A stretch of 64,000 nucleotides of DNA. Origin: JABDMH01 sp965223025. Lineage in GTDB: Bacteria; Bacteroidota; Bacteroidia; Chitinophagales; Saprospiraceae. Made by a program: the position numbers and the translations under genes. Below the pieces are notes generated by a model, which saw only the letters and a program-made list of their open reading frames with translations, was not told the DNA's origin and did no database searches. Positions 9,971 to 18,040 of the stretch are shown here, in pieces (within the stretch, counting starts at the first letter, position 1; each line of letters opens with the position of its first letter). The stretch spans positions 1,798,001 to 1,862,000 of the forward strand of contig CBDCVP010000023.1 in assembly GCA_965223025.1 (NCBI GenBank), given 5' to 3'.

Positions 9971-12166
9971 CTATTTAAAAAACACGGCCTGATAACCTCC
10001 AGGCTTGACATCAAGCGATACAGAGACGCGATAATGACGGTCCAGCTCCATTTGGATCGGCGCCTTATCGTCACTCATCATAGTGGTGACGTCGGTAATA
10101 CCTGCGTAGTAAAGTGGAACTTCGATGGTCTTTGATACAGATCGATCCAGAGGATTGAATGCGAGGAGTGCTGCCCTTTCCTCTGCCAAAGGATTCACCA
10201 TGAGCCAATAGTCCAGATCCCTGCCATCGGGCCTTCTCAAATGGATCAGGTCCCCCTCGAGCACTTCTCGGTGTCTTTTAAACCAATCAACCATCTGCAC
10301 AACCATCTCTTTGGTTTTTGATGAATCGAAAAGTCTTGGACCTCGATAACATGCCTGAACACCAGCACCTAGATTGGATATCATCATTCGCCGGTAATGG
10401 TCCAGGTGCTCCTCCAATGGTTCTATGGTGGCAGCGACTCCACCACCGTGGTATTCTGTCAGCGGTACAAACATCCAGCCCATGGTGGAGCCTTTGTCCC
10501 AGGTGCCATCGAAGATATTTTGCCGTGTATGGATCACCTGTTGTGCCCTGGGAAGGCTCCAATTAACCTCCCGATAACCCATGCCACATTTGTTCCCACC
10601 TGCTAAATAGTAGTAATCTGGAATATTTAGATAGATACCTTGCGCCCGACACCATCGATAGAATTTCGAGATGACTTGATATTGGTTCCATCGGGAGTCT
10701 TCATAAGTGCGATGCCCCGGATGGGTGGAAGATCTGCAATAGTCACCTGGATATGACCCATCATGCTCCAATAGTGAAAAACCTGTGACCTGATAGAAGT
10801 GATACAATTTTTGAAAATAGTCAGATGCCCATTGGCTCCCCAAACAGGGTGATTGACCAAAAGTTGGTTTTTCATCGGCCAGCATGACGACATCTTCCGA
10901 AGGGTCTATGCTTCGGGACGCGAGTAGTGAGTAACCGCCAATTTCTACACCTTTAGATCTGGCATATCTGGCATATTGGATCATCTGCTCTAGGTAGTTC
11001 CCGCTGTTGTTTTCTATGTCAAATCCACTGCCAAATGTCAGAATGATCATTTCAAAACCTACCTCGGACGCCTGATCTATCGCAACTTTGACGCGATCCC
11101 AATCGGCAAATCGAGCATGCATCATCAGTGGATTCTCTGTGGTCCATGGTGCGATGATCCGGTACATTCGCCTTTTGGCCAGTCCATTGCGCTCACGATC
11201 ATAGCCATCATAAGGCAAGATGTAGGTCCGAAAGGAGGTGAATGATGCTTTGGGAGAGATCGGCTGGGCTGGGCCTATTTCGGGCTGCACTTGCAGTAGG
11301 CAGGGAGTCTGCTTGAGATAGTTGACTTGAGTATGATAGTCTGGATCTGGCTTCCAATGCACGACATGGTGGTTGGCATCGTCAGAGACAAAACTGGAGA
11401 AGGCATAGTCCGTCTCCACATGAATATTGGGGTGTGACACTTGATATTCCCGATTCTCTACCCAGGCTCCATATTCCACCGCGGCCAGCATTTCAGAGGT
11501 AAAACTGTCTAGTAGAACCTCCTTCTCCGAATAATTATGCACATCAATCCACTTGGCAACCACGGGTACGCCATCGTACATCTCATAGTGAACACTCACT
11601 TCAATATTGGTCTGGTCTTGCTCACCGGGAAACTTGTAGTCCATTTGAAGGTGCACACCTTTTGGTGGCCAGGCCAGGGTGTGATCGTGGTGTCGTACCC
11701 GTTTCCAATTCATAACTGGCACAGGCTTTCCCGATGAATATCGGTAGCACACTAGGGCGTGGGGATCGGCCTGCATGGTGTCCAGCCAGCTCCGCTTGAG
11801 AAAGGCATAGTTGGGTTGCCCTTTTAGACCACCTACCTTATAGTGGGTACCTCCGACTGAAATAAGTGCTTCTGGTTTTACTCCTCTTATGATGGATTCC
11901 GAGGTGATCAGATTGTCAAATCCTACAGTCGCTCCATTGGGTACGGTACTGAATGTTCTGCGAATGAGACCATTAGAAAGCACTATTTCACCATCTGTTT
12001 GACCTTGAAAGAGCTGGGCTTTGTAGACACTGTCGTCGATCAACCAATCGGGCTGTTCAAGAGTGTTCCAGTCGGGTTCCGGAGTTAGATCTGTAGCGAT
12101 TTGTCCAGCGATGCCTGGTGAAATTAGGATGACTAAAGCCCACATGTAGATTTTTGCTTTGCTCAT
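9971..12166 (-). CDS. Secreted alpha-galactosidase-like glycoside hydrolase (clan GH-D-like)
   Basis: 731 residues; the Sec signal is MSKAKIYMWALVILISPG...AGQ. Residues ~30-310 form a beta-sandwich-like N-terminal domain (IVLSNGLIRRTF, a start common to such sugar-binding folds). Residues ~330-640 fit a (beta/alpha)8 barrel with EMIILTFGSGFD, FSLLEHDGSYPGDY (~465) and LNIPDYYYLAGGNKCG. The Asp in EHDGSYPGD sits where the nucleophile lies in GH27/GH36-type enzymes. A C-terminal all-beta domain starts near LLAFNPLDRSVSK. I do not recognise an exact family, and it could be an unclassified GH36/GH114-like group. The gene follows the DUF1501 gene by 45 bp in the same direction. Export signal and fold are well supported, but the galactose preference is only inferred. 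Confidence 0.6.
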   Translation of the reverse strand: MSKAKIYMWALVILISPGIAGQIATDLTPEPDWNTLEQPDWLIDDSVYKAQLFQGQTDGEIVLSNGLIRRTFSTVPNGATVGFDNLITSESIIRGVKPEALISVGGTHYKVGGLKGQPNYAFLKRSWLDTMQADPHALVCYRYSSGKPVPVMNWKRVRHHDHTLAWPPKGVHLQMDYKFPGEQDQTNIEVSVHYEMYDGVPVVAKWIDVHNYSEKEVLLDSFTSEMLAAVEYGAWVENREYQVSHPNIHVETDYAFSSFVSDDANHHVVHWKPDPDYHTQVNYLKQTPCLLQVQPEIGPAQPISPKASFTSFRTYILPYDGYDRERNGLAKRRMYRIIAPWTTENPLMMHARFADWDRVKVAIDQASEVGFEMIILTFGSGFDIENNSGNYLEQMIQYARYARSKGVEIGGYSLLASRSIDPSEDVVMLADEKPTFGQSPCLGSQWASDYFQKLYHFYQVTGFSLLEHDGSYPGDYCRSSTHPGHRTYEDSRWNQYQVISKFYRWCRAQGIYLNIPDYYYLAGGNKCGMGYREVNWSLPRAQQVIHTRQNIFDGTWDKGSTMGWMFVPLTEYHGGGVAATIEPLEEHLDHYRRMMISNLGAGVQACYRGPRLFDSSKTKEMVVQMVDWFKRHREVLEGDLIHLRRPDGRDLDYWLMVNPLAEERAALLAFNPLDRSVSKTIEVPLYYAGITDVTTMMSDDKAPIQMELDRHYRVSVSLDVKPGGYQAVFFK

Positions 12167-12211
12167 CTATGGTGATTATGTATATGCTTAGTGTAAAAAA
12201 AGTCGGGAAGA

Positions 12212-13642
12212 TCAGCTCATGATATCTGGCACCAAATTGCCATGTACATCTGTGAGACGGTATCTCCTACCCTGGTGTTTGAAGGTAAACTGTTCATGAT
12301 CAATGCCTAAAAGGTGCATCAAAGTGGCATGAAAATCATGTACATGCACAGGATCTCTCACCACGCTATAACCAAGTTCATCTGTCTCGCCATAGGTAAA
12401 TCCCGGTTTCACACCAGCACCAGCCATCCAGATCGTAAAGCAGCGGGGATGATGATCCCGGCCATAGTCATCCGGGGTCAGCTTACCCTGGGAATAATTG
12501 GTGCGTCCGAATTCTCCTCCCCAGATCACCAGAGTGTCATCTAGTAATCCTCGACGCTTTAAGTCAGTGACCAATGCGGCCGTGGGTTGGTCGGTATTTC
12601 GGCATTGCCGGCGGATACCAGCGGGAAGGCCACCGTGCTGATCCCACCCTTGGTGAAACAACTGTACGAATTTCACATCCCGCTCAATTAATCGACGCGC
12701 CAGCAGGCAATTCGCGGCATAGGTGCCGGGATCCCGGGCATCGGGCCCGTACATTTCAAAGATGGATTCAGGCTCATCACTCAGATCCGTCACTTCAGGG
12801 ACTGAGGTCTGCATCCGAAAGGCCATCTCATACTGAGCGATTCGATTTACCACTTCTGGATCGCCGTACATCTCACCTTGGAGACGATTGAGCTGTCCCA
12901 ACGTATTCAGCATGGCACGGCGATCTTCCTTCTTATATCCTTCAGGATCGTTGAGATAAAGGACGGGATCTCGATCTGATCGAAACTGCACACCTTGATG
13001 ACGCGAAGGCAAGAAGCCGTTACCCCACAAGCGAGCATAGAGTGGCTGTCCGGATCCATTCTTCGACACCAGCACAATAAACGCAGGCAAATTCCTATTT
13101 TCAGATCCCAATCCATAGCTCATCCAAGCCCCCATGCTTGGACGACCGGCCAACTGAGACCCAGACTGAAAAAAAGTGATGGCTGGATCGTGATTGATGG
13201 CATCGGTCTGCATCGTCTTTATGAAGCAGAGATCATCAACAATTTTTGAGGTGTGCGGCATCAGATTACTCACCCAGGTCCGGCTTTCTCCATATTGATT
13301 AAAGGAGAACATAGATCCCGTCAAGGGTAATGAAGATTGTCCGGCACTCATGCCAGTGAGGCGCTGTCCCCTGCGCACAGAGTCGGGAAGTTGTTCTCCA
13401 TGCAATTTTGATAACATTGGTTTATAATCAAATAGATCCAGTTGGGACGGGCCTCCGCTTTGAAAGAGGTAGATTACTCGCTTGACTTTGGCAGGAAAAT
13501 GTGGCAAGCCAGCCAAGCCGTTATTTTGTACGGGATTATGGGCAAGCAGACGTGCTCCACTTAGATGACCAAGAGCCCAAGCACCTAATCCCAAAGATGT
13601 ACGGGTAAGAAACTGCCGCCGCTGCCAGTAATGTTTATTCAT
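12212..13642 (-). CDS. DUF1501 domain protein (Tat-exported, alkaline-phosphatase-like fold)
   Basis: 476 residues. The N-terminus carries a twin-arginine signal, RRQFLTRTSLGLGAWALG. Family hallmarks follow: YLFQSGGPSQLDLFDYKP, then MLSKLHGEQLPDSVR, FFQSGSQLAGRPSMGAWMSYG and GWDQHGGLPAGIRRQC. Near the end come IWGGEFGRTNYSQG, GRDHHPRCFTIWMAGAG and HDFHATLMHLLGIDH. The Asp/His pattern fits a metal-binding phosphatase/sulfatase superfamily fold, but the substrate is unknown. DUF1501 proteins nearly always travel with a PSCyt1/DUF1549/DUF1553 partner. Here that partner lies 19 bp upstream on the same strand (13662-16928), so the two are very probably translated from one message. Length and domain content are normal. 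The family is best known from Planctomycetes but occurs in Bacteroidota. Confidence 0.93.
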   Translation of the reverse strand: MNKHYWQRRQFLTRTSLGLGAWALGHLSGARLLAHNPVQNNGLAGLPHFPAKVKRVIYLFQSGGPSQLDLFDYKPMLSKLHGEQLPDSVRRGQRLTGMSAGQSSLPLTGSMFSFNQYGESRTWVSNLMPHTSKIVDDLCFIKTMQTDAINHDPAITFFQSGSQLAGRPSMGAWMSYGLGSENRNLPAFIVLVSKNGSGQPLYARLWGNGFLPSRHQGVQFRSDRDPVLYLNDPEGYKKEDRRAMLNTLGQLNRLQGEMYGDPEVVNRIAQYEMAFRMQTSVPEVTDLSDEPESIFEMYGPDARDPGTYAANCLLARRLIERDVKFVQLFHQGWDQHGGLPAGIRRQCRNTDQPTAALVTDLKRRGLLDDTLVIWGGEFGRTNYSQGKLTPDDYGRDHHPRCFTIWMAGAGVKPGFTYGETDELGYSVVRDPVHVHDFHATLMHLLGIDHEQFTFKHQGRRYRLTDVHGNLVPDIMS

Positions 13643-13661
13643 GAATCTTATTCATTCTTTA

Positions 13662-16600
13662 TCATCTCTTATACAACACAGCATCTGAGTTCAAAATGGT
13701 GCTGGCCACCACGGTATATGCGGCCAAGGTATCAGGGTCCCTCTGCGCATCGACACTCAATTCTCCCATCTCCAGCCATCCAGATTTGCGGTTTGGTGAC
13801 GTACTAAATTTTGATACTTCCTCATCGAATTGGCGGATCAGCAGATCGATCTCTGACTCCGTAGGATAGCGACTGGTTAGTGACCGAAAGGACATTTCTA
13901 TGGCTCCCTTCACACTCTTGCGATCCAGCATCTTGATGGCCATAGCCCTGGATGACTCGATAAATGTGGGGTCATTTAAGAGTACAAGGGCTTGCAATGG
14001 GGTTGACGTTTTCTGCCTTCTCACCTCACAATTTGCTCTCGTCGGCACATCAAAGGTACGGAGGGTCGGATGAGGTACCGTGCGCTTCCATAATGTGTAC
14101 ATGCTGCGCCGGTATAGATCTTGACCCGTATCTCTCTCATATCGCCCTCCATTCATACGCCACAGACCATCCGGCTGATAAGGCTTCACAGACTTTCCGC
14201 CAATTTTTCGATTGAGCAGTCCACTAGATGCCAATGCCAGATCTCGCAACATTTCACCGCTGAGCCTTACCTTAGGCCCCCTTCCCAGCAAGACATTATC
14301 TGGGTCCCTCTCATGGAGTGCCGCACTTACGTTGGATGCTTGTTGGTAGGTAGCGGACATCACAATCAATTTTTGCAAAGCTTTTACGTCCCATCCCGAC
14401 TCTACGAAGTACAGAGCTAGATAGTCCAGCAATGCGGGATTTGTGGGAGGGGTTCCTTGACTTCCCAGATCATCAGTAGACTGAACCAGACCGCGTCCAA
14501 AAAACCTCTGCCAGTATCGATTAACAGCCACCCTGGCTGTCAGAGGGTGATCTTCAGACAATAGCCACCTTGCCAAACCAATTCTATTTAGTGGAGCATC
14601 TGCTGGCATACTTGAGAACATAGCCGGTGTCGCAGGATGTACGGGCGTGCCTGGAGCATCGTACGCTCCCCGATTAAGCACAAATGTGGGCCGCGGTGAG
14701 GACATCTCCTCCATCACCATGACCTCTTGCACTTGGTCCCATGACTCATTCCTCTCTCCACGCAGCTTTTTGAGCTCACCTAACTTCGCTCTAAATGGAG
14801 CGTCATAGATGGAAAGAAAGTACTTTTTCATCGCAGCGCCCTCTGACGAAGATCTTGACCTATCTCTAGTGAGTATGGATGCCAACTTATTACCTCCTGC
14901 CAGGTGATCAATCTCCAAAGGCTCCAAGCATCGGTCAAAAACCATAAAATCATCAACTTGGGCATCCTTGATGCCAATTCCCCTCCAACGAGCTCCGATC
15001 TTAATGCCAGGCTCCCTCTTCTCCGAGAAGAGGATGGTTTTAGAAAGATTATCTATTTCTATCTCCGTATCTAACTCACTACCATTCATATATACTCTGT
15101 ATCCAGATGCTTTACTTGAACCATCATAGGTGAGAGCCAGCTGCACCCAAGTGTCTCGGGGGATCGGCTTTCTTGCATACTCTACAATGGCGTTGTTAGG
15201 GGCAGTGTGGGCCATCATGATTTGCAGCCGGTCCTTATCTATTGCTAAGTGGTACCCACGAAAGTTATACAATATGGCACCAATACCTTTGTGAAAGATG
15301 ACGCCATCATGTAGGGACTTGGGCACGTGGACCCAGAGGCTCACCGTAAAAGGCTCATGTCTGTCAAAATTTCCAATTTGCCCGAGTTCTAGAGCCTCGT
15401 CCCCATTTAAAAGCAGGCCATTACCTTGTCGACCCAGACTGATCTCGGGCGGAAAAACTTCCTTGGTCACCGTATTGATGTAGGTAGCAATTTGCCTCCT
15501 CCCTACTCGGTTGGGAAAACCTTTTCCACGCCGATTTTCAAAATCGTAGTGGGCAATCATATCTGGTGGATAAGCCGGCAATGAGATCATAGACAGGTGC
15601 TGCTCCAAACCTTCATTCCCTGCAGTCATCATACCTTCTATGTCCTTTCTTAATCCATCAATTCTTTGATCAAGCTCTCTTACCCTCTTCTGCAACTGTG
15701 CATCGGGTAAGGTAAGGGTCGGCACAGGCATTGCGTTATTCCATGATATTTGACCAGATTCGTTCACATTGTTGAAAAAGCTAAACAACTGAAAATATTC
15801 TTCCTGGGTGATGGGATCGTACTTGTGATCGTGGCATCGGGCACATTCTAACGTCAATCCCAAGAAGGCCTTGCCAAAGGTGTTGGTTCGATCACTGACA
15901 TACTCGACTCGAAATTCCTCCGGGACGATCCCGCCCTCCATATTCTGGGAGTGATTTCGATTGAAGCCCGTAGCCAGAATCTGCTCCTGAGTTGCATTGG
16001 GTAGTAGGTCTCCAGCCAATTGCCAGGTCACGAATTGATCATAGGGCATATTCTCATTGAATGCCTTGATCACCCAATCTCTCCAAGGGGACATATCTCG
16101 ATATCGATCTACAGAATAGCCATGTGTGTCAGCATAGCGGGCCAGATCTAGCCAATCGACAGCCATATGTTCGCCATAGTGCAAGGATTGTAACAGGCGA
16201 TCGACCACTTTCTCGTAAGCCTGTGGAGATTCGTCGGCCTGGAAGCTATCTATTTGCCCAATTGTCGGTGGCAAGCCCGTCAAATCTAGCGTCACCCGCC
16301 TTAGCAAAATTTCTTTGTCCGCTTCGTCGGCAACCAAAATGTCCTCCTCTTCCAATCTATGAAGTATGAATGGATCGATGGCATTCTTTACCCATTCACT
16401 ATTCTCCACGGCAGGCAACTCCCTGTGTTCCGGTGAAATAAATGCCCAATGGTCCTTGTATTCAGCTCCATCGGAGATCCATTTGACAAGGAGCGCTTTG
16501 TCGTACGGGGATAACGTCAGTTTTGATTCGGTCGGAGGCATGACAAACTCATCATCTGCCGTCATGATTCTATGAATCACTTGACTCCTGTTTGGTTTAC

Positions 16601-16928
16601 CAGGTACCACCGCATAATGCCCAGGATGTTCACTCAGCTCAGCGAGTGCACTTTCCGCCAGATCCAGTCGCAACCCCGCCTCCAATTTGTTCTCGTCAGG
16701 TCCATGACAGGTGAAACATCGGTCTGATAAGATAGGACGGATATGCAGATTGTAATCCACTTCGTAGGGCAACGACTGCATCGCAACATCCACCTCATCA
16801 GGCAGATCTAGGCCGCAGCCGCAGCACAAGGCCACAAAACTCAGTATCGTGATGAGTAAAAACGACTGAGTCGCTGCTTTAGGCAGTTTCTTGAAAATCT
16901 GTTCGTTTGATGCACACTTAGTTCTCAT
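13662..16928 (-). CDS. PSCyt1 / DUF1549 / LamG / DUF1553 multidomain protein
   Basis: About 1088 residues from the ATG at 16928, which overlaps the stop of the PhyH-like gene (11-bp overlap, ATGAGAACTAAG). A frame open to 17087 would run inside that gene and is less likely. A hydrophobic signal (FLLITILSFVALCCGC) may be a lipoprotein signal. A single c-type haem motif CFTCHGPDE (residues ~71-79) marks the PSCyt1 domain. The DUF1549 domain has RRVTLDLTGLPPT and DWLDLARYADTHGY, and later LECARCHDHKYDP. A LamG/concanavalin-like insert follows (YDFENRRGKGFPN ... HEPFTVSLWVHVP). The DUF1553 domain closes the protein with ARVAVNRYWQRFFGRGLV, RTFDVPTRANCEVRRQKT and PLQALVLLNDP. The biochemical role is unknown; redox-linked glycan degradation at the cell surface is a common proposal. 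It is paired with the DUF1501 gene downstream. Confidence 0.93.
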   Translation of the reverse strand: MRTKCASNEQIFKKLPKAATQSFLLITILSFVALCCGCGLDLPDEVDVAMQSLPYEVDYNLHIRPILSDRCFTCHGPDENKLEAGLRLDLAESALAELSEHPGHYAVVPGKPNRSQVIHRIMTADDEFVMPPTESKLTLSPYDKALLVKWISDGAEYKDHWAFISPEHRELPAVENSEWVKNAIDPFILHRLEEEDILVADEADKEILLRRVTLDLTGLPPTIGQIDSFQADESPQAYEKVVDRLLQSLHYGEHMAVDWLDLARYADTHGYSVDRYRDMSPWRDWVIKAFNENMPYDQFVTWQLAGDLLPNATQEQILATGFNRNHSQNMEGGIVPEEFRVEYVSDRTNTFGKAFLGLTLECARCHDHKYDPITQEEYFQLFSFFNNVNESGQISWNNAMPVPTLTLPDAQLQKRVRELDQRIDGLRKDIEGMMTAGNEGLEQHLSMISLPAYPPDMIAHYDFENRRGKGFPNRVGRRQIATYINTVTKEVFPPEISLGRQGNGLLLNGDEALELGQIGNFDRHEPFTVSLWVHVPKSLHDGVIFHKGIGAILYNFRGYHLAIDKDRLQIMMAHTAPNNAIVEYARKPIPRDTWVQLALTYDGSSKASGYRVYMNGSELDTEIEIDNLSKTILFSEKREPGIKIGARWRGIGIKDAQVDDFMVFDRCLEPLEIDHLAGGNKLASILTRDRSRSSSEGAAMKKYFLSIYDAPFRAKLGELKKLRGERNESWDQVQEVMVMEEMSSPRPTFVLNRGAYDAPGTPVHPATPAMFSSMPADAPLNRIGLARWLLSEDHPLTARVAVNRYWQRFFGRGLVQSTDDLGSQGTPPTNPALLDYLALYFVESGWDVKALQKLIVMSATYQQASNVSAALHERDPDNVLLGRGPKVRLSGEMLRDLALASSGLLNRKIGGKSVKPYQPDGLWRMNGGRYERDTGQDLYRRSMYTLWKRTVPHPTLRTFDVPTRANCEVRRQKTSTPLQALVLLNDPTFIESSRAMAIKMLDRKSVKGAIEMSFRSLTSRYPTESEIDLLIRQFDEEVSKFSTSPNRKSGWLEMGELSVDAQRDPDTLAAYTVVASTILNSDAVLYKR

Positions 16929-17799
16929 ATAAGAGCGGAAAAAACTGTCCTTGCATCTTACTACCTTTTGGAATAACCGGAACACCCTCCAGCAAGGGTT
17001 CATCGCTGTCAGAGTAGGTGCCATCCGCAAAAACATTAAGCACAAAAGCACGTCGAGCGCGTTCAGACTTGTTGGCGTATGACCCATGCACCATCAGAGG
17101 ATGATGGAATGTGGCATAGCCCTTTGTCATCTCTATGGGCACTGCACTATCAAACTCAGCCTTTTGTTCCTCGGTCATATACTGCATCAGGCCGTCCATC
17201 TCCCCGGCCAACTCAGGTTTTTCAAGCAATCCCCACCGGTGACTCCCTGGGATATAATATACGCAGCCATTATCGGTTCCTACATCATCGAGTCCCACCC
17301 AACAGGTCAAATGTTGCATCGATTTGGTGCGAGTCCAGTAGGAATAGTCTTGATGCCACGCTACCACCCCACCATGAGCGGCAGGCTTGCAAAAAAGTTG
17401 ATCATGCCAAAAGCGCACTGCCACATTACCCAACAATTGACTTGCAGCCATGACAAATGCGGGATTCCACAAGACATCATGAAAGCCCTCGCTGATCCGC
17501 CAATGCCCTAAGGAATGAAAGAGGACCGTATTGGGATCGGTGGACTCGTTAGAGGCGAATTCGTAAAACAGATGATGACCTGGATGTCTCGGATCTGCAA
17601 TCTCCTCTAATTCAGAGCGCAACCTTTCCACCTGCCAGGTCTCCAATAACTTGATGTTCGAGAGGTATCCGTGCTCATTGAAAAAGGATACTTGATTTTC
17701 AGTGAGCCTGTACTGATCCCAATCTTCAGCTCGCTCCGGCCAAACAAATAGATCAGAAAGCAATCCGTGATGTCGGGACAGATCTTGTACTTGGTTCAT
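16918..17799 (-). CDS. Phytanoyl-CoA dioxygenase (PhyH) family Fe(II)/2-oxoglutarate oxygenase
   Basis: 293 residues, no signal peptide, so probably cytoplasmic. The metal triad is visible. WHQDYSYW gives His149-x-Asp151, and FHHPLMVHGSYAN gives the distal His near 238. ERARRAF, about ten residues on, supplies the Arg that binds the 2-oxoglutarate carboxylate. The jelly-roll strands YYIPGSHRWG and CWVGLDDVGTDNGC match the family. PhyH relatives hydroxylate small molecules of many kinds, so the substrate is open. Its 3' end overlaps the start of the PSCyt1/DUF1553 gene, which suggests translational coupling. The same strand holds the NhaC-type antiporter upstream. A cytoplasmic oxygenase coupled to secreted PSCyt1/DUF1501 proteins hints at a shared catabolic pathway. 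That is inference. Confidence 0.9.
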   Translation of the reverse strand: MNQVQDLSRHHGLLSDLFVWPERAEDWDQYRLTENQVSFFNEHGYLSNIKLLETWQVERLRSELEEIADPRHPGHHLFYEFASNESTDPNTVLFHSLGHWRISEGFHDVLWNPAFVMAASQLLGNVAVRFWHDQLFCKPAAHGGVVAWHQDYSYWTRTKSMQHLTCWVGLDDVGTDNGCVYYIPGSHRWGLLEKPELAGEMDGLMQYMTEEQKAEFDSAVPIEMTKGYATFHHPLMVHGSYANKSERARRAFVLNVFADGTYSDSDEPLLEGVPVIPKGSKMQGQFFPLLYEN

Positions 17800-18040
17800 C
17801 GCACATTAGATGATTTACTTTCTAAAATTACAAATCAATTGTCTTAACTACCCATATTGAGTGACCTTTAATCACCGCAGAGAAGAAACTTGCACAGGTC
17901 CTAGTACGCAAGGAGAAAATATTCTAGGAACCAACATCCTCAAACTCAAGCACAGATTATCTCCCTTATTTGGGAATCCAGCATCTTTTCCATCTCACCC
18001 CGCACATAGTCCTGGCCTAACCCCAATTTGCTATTTCGAC

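Noticed and set aside
16929..17087. Extended N-terminus of the PSCyt1/DUF1553 protein to 17087
   Set aside because: It would lie entirely inside the PhyH-like gene and precede the natural signal; the ATG at 16928 overlaps the upstream stop as expected for coupled genes.
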